Positions 57,478 through 64,000 of a stretch of 64,000 nt of DNA are shown here, one piece after another. Origin of the DNA: Gyromitra esculenta (lineage: Eukaryota > Ascomycota > Pezizomycetes > Pezizales > Discinaceae); contig JBCAML010000022.1 in NCBI GenBank assembly GCA_038503075.1, positions 1,178,001-1,242,000 on the forward strand, in the 5' to 3' direction. A model generated the notes under the pieces. The model saw only the letters and a list, made by a program, of their open reading frames with translations, made no database searches and was not told where the DNA came from. Positions within the stretch are counted from its first letter, which is position 1. Every line of letters starts with the position of its first letter. The position numbers and the translations under genes were made by a program.

Positions 57478-59462
57478 AAAAAAAAAAAAAGGCGATGATT
57501 AGTCGTATTGACTGGAGAGGGGAGGGGCATCTTCATGGGTGGTATCTCTCGGTTTCCTTGTTTTCTTGGGACACAGGAATAAGAAACGAAATCATGGATT
57601 ATCACTCGGTCATCAAACGCTGCGTCAGCCGGTGGCACGGCTATGGGTATATGTAGTAAACTCGAGATTGGATCTTGGGGTTTTAGATTACTGTGGTGAA
57701 CTGCTTGTTGGGTTTGTATAGTGGTTTTAAGCTATGGACATACAGAGCGAGACAAAACCAGTGCGTATGTGAGTTGTGTCGTGAGCAGACCGTAGTACTC
57801 CATTATAGAGAGCCACATGTAACCTCTCCATCCAGCTTCTACAGGCTCCCGGTTTAGATATGGCTAGTGGGTTTTGGGAGACATATATCTGATGTTACTG
57901 GCACACAGATGTCAAAACTCCATTTTTCGCAACAGGGTTGTAGTGGTGTTTAGCGGCGACACCAGCAGAAGCACTAACCTTACTACCAGCATCCCATGCT
58001 AACCGTTCTAGGAGAACATATACCAGCGACAACCCATGACAGACGAGATAAACCATCCCAGCAGTTTATCCCTACATCTTTGCTATATGGCTGGGGACGC
58101 CTTGAGTCGAAGGGGCGCGACATTCGTTTAGCTTACTAATACGTGCAAATGCCAAGCAGCAGGCGTGAATCCTCCAATTTCGACCATACAGTCCAATCGC
58201 TTGTGGGGCAGGCAACGAGAGTAGGTGCATAGCAACGGAGATTCACAAGGGACCCAACACAGCTGAGCCGTCTTCTCCTCAAACCAGTCCTTCAAGGGCA
58301 CGGTACTCCAGACGCCTCCTCTTGGCAACGGTCCGTATTTTCATCAGCTCCTGCGCTGTCCCAGGACCAGGTAACTTGATTTTGAGGAAATATGATTGAC
58401 ATGCCACTGTTACTAAGATGATCCAGCCCCCATGCTCTCCGTTATCGCCTAGCTTCCTCGTTATCACCTATTGTCCTCCGTCCCCTAGGCAACTGTACGT
58501 GCGACGTTGGTTTGCAAATCCAAGTTTAATAACTCAACCACCAAAAGGGGGATTTAGAAAATACCTGGCTGTGGGATGATAGGACGAGGGGGAATACGAC
58601 TCGTAACGGAGCCTTTTTTTAGAACACACAGTTCTCTGGTGGAGGAGGGAATGCGGGACGAAGTGGCGAGTTTGAAACCCCTCCGACCCGAGGCATCCCC
58701 AACCGTGCCGAAGACACATAAGTCCGAAAGCCTGGACCAAGGTCTCCTTGCGGTTGCACAGAGCCTGGATGTAGCACTAGGGGCAAGGGTCTGGAGACGG
58801 AACAGGGTCTCGCGTTATTCGTGTGGTGACCTCACAGCAGAGCGGAAAACCCTGGCGCTCCGTCTCCACACCCCTGTCCTTGGCGAAGTTCGTTCCGGCG
58901 CTAGCGGGTGCACAGGACACATTGACTTTCCATGATTTTCCGCCAGAAGCCCCGCAGCGGCACCGTAAGCGGAGAGTACCGTGATAGCTCGGAAAATTGG
59001 GCAGCGTGTTTTCACGGATCTAGCCCAGACTGGCTTAGCGAGCCTCGAACCGGCCTAGCCTGCCGCTTGATCTCCGAGAAATATCGCGACGGGCTAGCGG
59101 GGTCTGACACCCCCAGCGGACGCTGTCCAATTGTTCGAGCTCTTCACGGGACTCTGTCAACAGACTGCCTGCATGCAGGTCGTGGCTAGCGTAGCGCCGG
59201 AACGAGGTTCGCCAAATAGTGCGGTACTCGGGTCAGGGGTGGGGTATTGGGACTTGCCAGGATGTCACGGATGCGAGCTGCTGCGCGCCCTACCGCTTTC
59301 GGCTAGAGCGTGTTTCGCTACGTCACGGCGCCGTTCTCCCACTCCAGGGCGTCCCAGTCCCTCGCCCCTGACCCGAGCAAGCGAAGTTGGGGGCGTTGCA
59401 GGCTGGCCAAGAGCCGCAATTGGCGATGCTGATTTACACCATCAACCCTCGAGCCCCAGAGG
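57478..59462. other. Gene-free interval with a large MITE relative
   Basis: No supported gene. A short A-run at 57476-57490 and the element at about 58868-59228 are the main landmarks. Frames at 58534-58935 on both strands are unlike known proteins. Confidence 0.45.
58868..59228. mobile_element. Longer, GC-richer relative of the 12322-12504 element
   Basis: The left part TTGGCGAAGTTCGTTCCGGC (58880-58899) and the right part, whose reverse complement reads AGTACCGCACTATTTGGCGA, mirror each other and match the ends of the 12.3-kb element. The interior block GACTTTCCATGATTTTCCGC (58924-58943) is identical in both. This copy is about 180 bases longer and lacks the AT shift, so it is closer to the source. 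The left boundary is approximate. Confidence 0.65.
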
Positions 59463-62400
59463 ATGGAATCTCCAGGAACCCCAACGAGCATCACAGCTAT
59501 TCTATTCTACAGTCCCGCGGAAAAAGCCCTTCTCTCGGCTGCAATTGCATCGCCCACGCGAAGAGACGTCTGGGCCCTTCTGGACGAGCTCTCCTCGGAA
59601 ATGTCCTCAGAAGCTTGCAAGACTCATTGTCAAAAAAAAAAAGAAAACCACGCAGTTGCAAGCACTATCCAAGCTTGACAACCCGAATATCCCTTTTCTT
59701 TTTTTTTTATCGGCGCGCTCGGGAGCCAGAGGCGGTTGCGATTACATTGGAGACAAGGCTACGTCCGACACTAGCGGTGGTCCCCGGCGGCCTTCGGGGG
59801 GGGGAGGAGGTCGAGCAAGCACGCGTTGTGGATTCAGAGGTATAGCAAGGTTTCTGCTCCTGCGCGGATTGCGGCCGAGATGTGAGTTTGGGGAGGGAGG
59901 CCCGAAATCTTCTGTAAGCCTGCGCTAATATCGAGCGGAGAAACTCTATTAGAGGAGATTGAGGCATTTCTGTTACATCATCGTTTGGAATATACGGGGT
60001 GGAGAACCTCTTTGCTGTGCGCAGCAGTACGGAAAGGAATTGCGGGTACAGGCCGGAGAGAGAGACGCAGCAGATATTCAAGGCGCGGATCTAGACATTC
60101 AGAGCCCGTCCCTAGGAACTCTCGAAGCTGTAGTTCAGATCCCCGAGAGGATATTTCGGGTTTACGTACAGCATGTACAATTTGGCTAATCGCTAGATGA
60201 ACTGCTAGCGGCTAAACGCAACAAAACCACTCGACTAGCTATATCTCAATGCGTTCGACACGAGACATCACGAAATTAGTAGTGCAAGGCAAACGGACAC
60301 GGGAGAGAGTGGGTTTTTTTTAAATTCATCTGCAGTTCACGAGTGGATTTAGAAAGAAAAAAAAAAAAATCCCAATTCGCCGACTCCCCCCTCTCTGGGG
60401 CTATGGGTGTTGGTTATGGTCTCCACATCTTCACGTATAGTGGCGGAGCCACTGATGCTGATCAAGTATCGCGTTGTAGATGGGGGGCTGGCAAAGACGT
60501 TATTGAGATGAGATACATGGACCATTATCCAAACAAGCCCGAAACCAATCTACTCTAACACCGGAACACGCTACAGCTTCCTTCCTTCCTTCCGATCGAC
60601 CGTTTTGGAGACCGGGGGAAAAACTGCGAGTTTTGGAGTAGCATACATCTATTTTGATTGCAGCGAGCAAGGTCGACAGAAAACCAGTTGATATCATTGT
60701 TAGCCTTGTTGGACAACTTATCGATCAGCTAGCACGACCGCTTGATCGGATTGAAAGCTTGTGCGAAAAGCTAGTACCCGATATAGCGCTGTCCTCTGTA
60801 GAGTAACTTCTGGCAACCTTGGAAGCATTCGACCAGACTTTCCTCGCCTTCGAAGCCCTTGATGAATGTGGCGGGGAAACAGTGGCATCCGCATATCCAT
60901 AACGAGTCGCTGCCATCCAAAGGATATCATCCAGATTTCCCTCCGCGATGCAGCTGGACTCGAAATTTCAGCACAGAAGGGGGATATTAAGAACCGCGTC
61001 GAACAAAAAATCAATGACGATCCTTGGGCGCGGCGTTTGGTCGGTCGGGGAAAATGTAGAGACAGGATCATTTCTGAGCTCCTGAGCTCGTAGATTGCGC
61101 TAAGGGAATGTAAGGAGACAATAGACGACAGAAAACAGTACTATCCGATTACTTCTTCGTCACACTGTTCAGGCGGTATCTAGTTCAAAATTCACATCTA
61201 CCTATCATCGCATTAAAAAGCATACCTTCCCCTAATACGCATCTCACCACTTGCCGTTTCACTTAGAACAGTACGACGAAAACGTATCTGCGGAACCCAA
61301 GCTTCCTTAGGCTCCTCACTCACTCACTCACTCACTCAAAAAAAAAATAATCCCGTCCTCCATCCAAGCCGACTCTACCCATTCCCCATCTACTTGGGCT
61401 AAACCCCCCAACATCGCAATCAACTTTCGCTGCATGCAGCCTGCAGTTTAGGTTCCTCGAATAGCGGCCGAGTCACTGCTCGATATAGGCGCCAGCGCCA
61501 CGGCACAGCACAGAACAGCGGATTAGTACCACTGCGCGTGGCCGCCTCGATGGGTGTTGGAGAAGCTCCCGGCGCGGCTTCGGCGTCGGAAATGATCGAG
61601 AAACAGGTGCCCGGGCACCCGAGGGAGCTATTTGGGTGGGGGCCGTGTGCCCACCTCTAGCGAGCAAGTGATTGAGTCTTCTGTTCCTCCCTACGTGCCC
61701 CAGTATTACAGCAATGGGGAAGGAAGCGACTGTTCGTCTACTGCTCGACAGGGGGGCGCCGATATCGAAGCATCGCACGGTTTGGGCTCCAAGGTGATTC
61801 ACTGGGCTGTTATGCAAATGGGGGGGGAGGCGGGAGAGGCGGTTGTCTAGTCGCTTCTTGACAGGCGCTGATATTGAGGCACGGATTGGAGATGGAGAAA
61901 CGGCGCTGCGTATCGCTGTAAATAGGGGAAAGGAGATGATGGTCTAGTTGCTCTTGGATAGAGGCACGAAGTTCAAGGGAGACTACAGCACTTCGTTGAG
62001 CTGCTGATGCAGGACAAGAGGTGGCTGCCGCACCACTTCTCGAAAGAAAAAAAGACGCTGATGTTGAGGCGTGGGGTACGTGAGGATAGGGTGAGGACAC
62101 TTCATGTGGCTGGTTGTCTTGGTGGGAAGGAAAAACGGTTGTCCTGCTTCTCGTTGAGAAGGGTTCCAACCTCAACGTACGACAAAGGGGTCAGAGCACA
62201 CAGTACTCTATTGTGCTGCAGCGGGCGAGGACGAATCGATTGTTCGGATAACTTTTAAACAGCGGTGTCGACGTCGGGGTGCAGAGTTACGACGGAAGGA
62301 GGCCGATTCACGTTGGCTGCCAGAGCAGGGTGCGAAGAGGTCCCGCTGCTGCTCCTCGACATTTGGGGGGGGGGTTTGTATCGAAACACAGAATACCAAT

Positions 62401-63260
62401 GGAGTCACAGCACTACTTTGTGCTATGCTACGGAGGCAGAAGGCAATTGTTAAATTTCTTCTCGACAACGGCGCCGATATTAAAAGCAGAAAGACGAATC
62501 TGGACACACTGCACTACATTTAACAATTCTTTCGCAAGAGACAATGGAGTTTCCCAGCTGCTGCTCGACATGGGTGCGGATACAGAGGCTCGGGATGACG
62601 ATGGAGACACACAGCCAACACTTCTCCGTGCTGCTAGGACAGGAAGAAAGGTAGTTATCGCGCAGCTTCTCGACAGAGGCACCAACATTGAGGTGCAGAG
62701 TAACTACGGAAGTTGAGCACTCTGTCGGGTCGTGGAGCGGATGGAAGAGATGGTTTTTCTAGCTACTACTACTTAACAGAGGTGCCTATATTGAAGCGGG
62801 GGACTCGGGTTGCTTCACAAGGGTTACTTTTCAGGGTGCCGAGGGCGTTATCGGGATCTTGCTCGATCAGGGTGTCGGTATCGGGGCACGGATTGGAAGT
62901 GACGCTTCACGTACACTTCACGTACACTGTACTGACACGTCGTTGACCGACTACGGTTTATAGGTGGTGGAATTCTACAAATTCGGAATTGGAGCGGAAT
63001 GACAGCACTTCACTTAGTTGCCGAAACAGGAAACAAGGCAGTCGTCCAGCTACTCCTTGAGGAGAGCTCAAACATCGAAACTTGGAACAAGGATCGAATG
63101 AGAGCACTCTTGGGGGGGCTGCTAACATAGGATAAGAGGTGACTGCTCGACTACTCCTTGATAGGAGACGCCGATATCGAAGCACGAACGAACGATGGAA
63201 GCACGGCATTTCTTGTCGCCGCGAAGGCAGGGAAAAAAGGAAATCGTTCAGCTCCTACTT
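59463..63260 (+). pseudogene. NACHT-ankyrin (NLR/STAND) pseudogene
   Basis: A plus-strand relic of a fungal NLR in domain order, broken by many stops and frameshifts. Possible N-terminus: 59463-59678 (SPAEKALLSAAIASPTRRDV, then WALLDELSSEMSSEACKTH). Walker A remnant near 60480-60500 reads WGAGKDV, with Asp replacing the usual Thr/Ser. At 60680-60780 comes VDIIVSLVGQLIDQLARPLD, typical of the helix after the P-loop. Walker B relic near 60833-60880 reads FLAFEALDECGG. At 60866-61093 lies the best-kept part, QISLRDAAGLEISAQKGDIK then NRVEQKINDDPWARRLV, the usual end of a NACHT domain. From about 61460 to 63260 ankyrin-like fragments follow, for example GVSQLLLDMGADTEARDDDG and VVIAQLLDRGTNIEVQ. 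An R1 repeat is inserted at 61558-61712. It cannot encode a working receptor as it stands. Boundaries are approximate. Confidence 0.72.
61558..61712 (+). repeat. R1 interspersed repeat, copy 3 (GC-rich)
   Basis: Contains GCTTCGGCGTCGGAAATGAT and ends TCCTCCCTACGTGCCCCAG. It is the least AT-shifted of the three long R1 copies and lies within the NLR pseudogene. Confidence 0.65.
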
Positions 63261-63798
63261 GAGCTTGAAAGGGCAACTCAAAATAGAAAAAAAGAATAAG
63301 GACGAGACTATATATAGAGTTTTGCTAAGTTTCTGGGTTATAGGTAAAGAAAAAAGGTGGTAATCAGATCTTTTTGATATATACTCAAAAACCTAGTCTA
63401 GCTAAACGCATAGACACTCCTGAGTGGATCTACTAAAACAGATCCAATTAGCATGATAGGAAATGTACCAGAAATATTCAAAAATAAATAGGAAAGAGTG
63501 CACAAATAGTGTTTTACGATAGAAGTGGCCATCTAAAGTTGTGAACCAGAAGTTGAAATGACTTTGAGAGCTATATAAGTATTTCAACAAACAAGAACAT
63601 ATAAATATTAGGCCCGCTCCTATCTCTACCTACTGTAGGTTTTACAAGTGTGAGATCTGGCGCAGGAATTGATAAATATCACTGCGCTGGAAGTTTTCGA
63701 TTTTGTCTCCAAATCTCCGCCATGTGGTTTGATCATGAACGTATGCCTAAGGACTACCCGGCACTATTGTTTCAAAATGGTTTAGCCATATGCTAGTA
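63261..63798. other. Right-end interval, no gene seen
   Basis: AT-rich tail after the ankyrin relics; only short frames without resemblance to known proteins. Confidence 0.45.
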
Positions 63799-63972
63799 CA
63801 GTACCATCGCCCTATAAGAATACGGTTGGTTCCGAAAATCATATTCTTATAAAAGAGTTATTCTTATATGAAAAGCAAGCTACACTCAAAATTACCCCTG
63901 TCAGGACTGGATTCAGCATTCTTATAAGGCGAGTCTTCTTATAGTTAGTGTTCTTATAGGGCGATTGTACTG
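63799..63972. mobile_element. Tc1/mariner (pogo/Fot)-type MITE, 174 bp, with TA target duplication
   Basis: Ends start CAGTACCATCGCCCTATAAG and, on the other strand, CAGTACAATCGCCCTATAAG, an inverted repeat of about 25 bases with one mismatch in the quoted part. A TA dinucleotide flanks each side (63797-63798, 63973-63974), the hallmark of Tc1/mariner insertion. The interior has several more TTCTTATA units in both orientations. No transposase is encoded. Confidence 0.8.
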
Positions 63973-64000
63973 TACTCGTATTTCCAGAATGGATTCGGCA

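Noticed and set aside
59385..59930. Overlapping plus-strand frames as a separate gene
   Set aside because: Several overlapping frames share the stretch, with poly-A and poly-T runs inside; best explained as the decayed 5' part of the NLR pseudogene.
61318..61336. Tandem CACT repeats as a possible telomere or origin
   Set aside because: A simple microsatellite of few units; no telomeric TTAGGG tract is present in the window.
1..64000. CRISPR array, bacterial operons, prophage
   Set aside because: No regularly spaced direct repeats, and the gene structure is plainly eukaryotic with spliceosomal introns.

Overview
The window looks like nuclear DNA of a filamentous ascomycete (Pezizomycotina). 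Protein genes are broken by short introns (about 47 to 153 bp) with GT/AG borders and CTAAC/CTGAC-type branch sites. Several families are fungal (HET-C, DUF6536, the STAND-type N-terminal domain, a GPI-anchored fasciclin protein), and a dispersed 5S rRNA gene stands alone between protein genes. I cannot name the species. The landscape is two-speed: intact genes sit in compact islands, separated by long gene-free tracts full of inverted-repeat elements and decayed repeats whose copies differ mainly by C/T and G/A changes, as expected after repeat-induced point mutation (RIP).

Layout. 0.7-4.5 kb: a prenylcysteine oxidase-like flavoprotein (+) and an SMP-30/lactonase-type beta-propeller enzyme (-), convergent. 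4.5-14.4 kb: mostly gene-free, with one orphan secreted protein at 7.5-8.4 kb and two miniature inverted-repeat elements. 14.4-15.5 kb: a GPI-anchored fasciclin-domain protein (-). 15.5-21.2 kb: gene-free, with several foldback elements. 21.2-23.5 kb: a large orphan membrane protein (+). 23.5-26.5 kb: diverged repeats. 26.5-35 kb: a visibly GC-rich island with a PI-PLC X-domain protein (-), a His-rich orphan (-), a protein with a Fungal_N (STAND N-terminal-like) start (+) and a complete HET-C heterokaryon incompatibility gene (-). 36 kb: 5S rRNA (-). 40.2-46.1 kb: a seven-exon HAK/KUP potassium transporter (+) convergent with a DUF6536 membrane protein (-) carrying one in-frame TAG. 48.9-51.3 kb: a small cysteine-rich secreted protein and a mitochondrial stomatin-like (SPFH) protein. 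53-63.3 kb: one intact ankyrin-repeat gene followed by two broken relatives, a minus-strand ankyrin pseudogene and a plus-strand NACHT-ankyrin (NLR) pseudogene.

How the parts relate. Housekeeping functions are prenylated-protein turnover, potassium uptake and mitochondrial membrane organisation. The theme that stands out is self/non-self recognition and cell death: HET-C, a STAND-type N-terminal domain protein, a PI-PLC-like enzyme, and an ankyrin/NLR graveyard at the right end. A functional link among these is inference from position and family only. All exon boundaries were read by hand from splice signals and reading-frame continuity.
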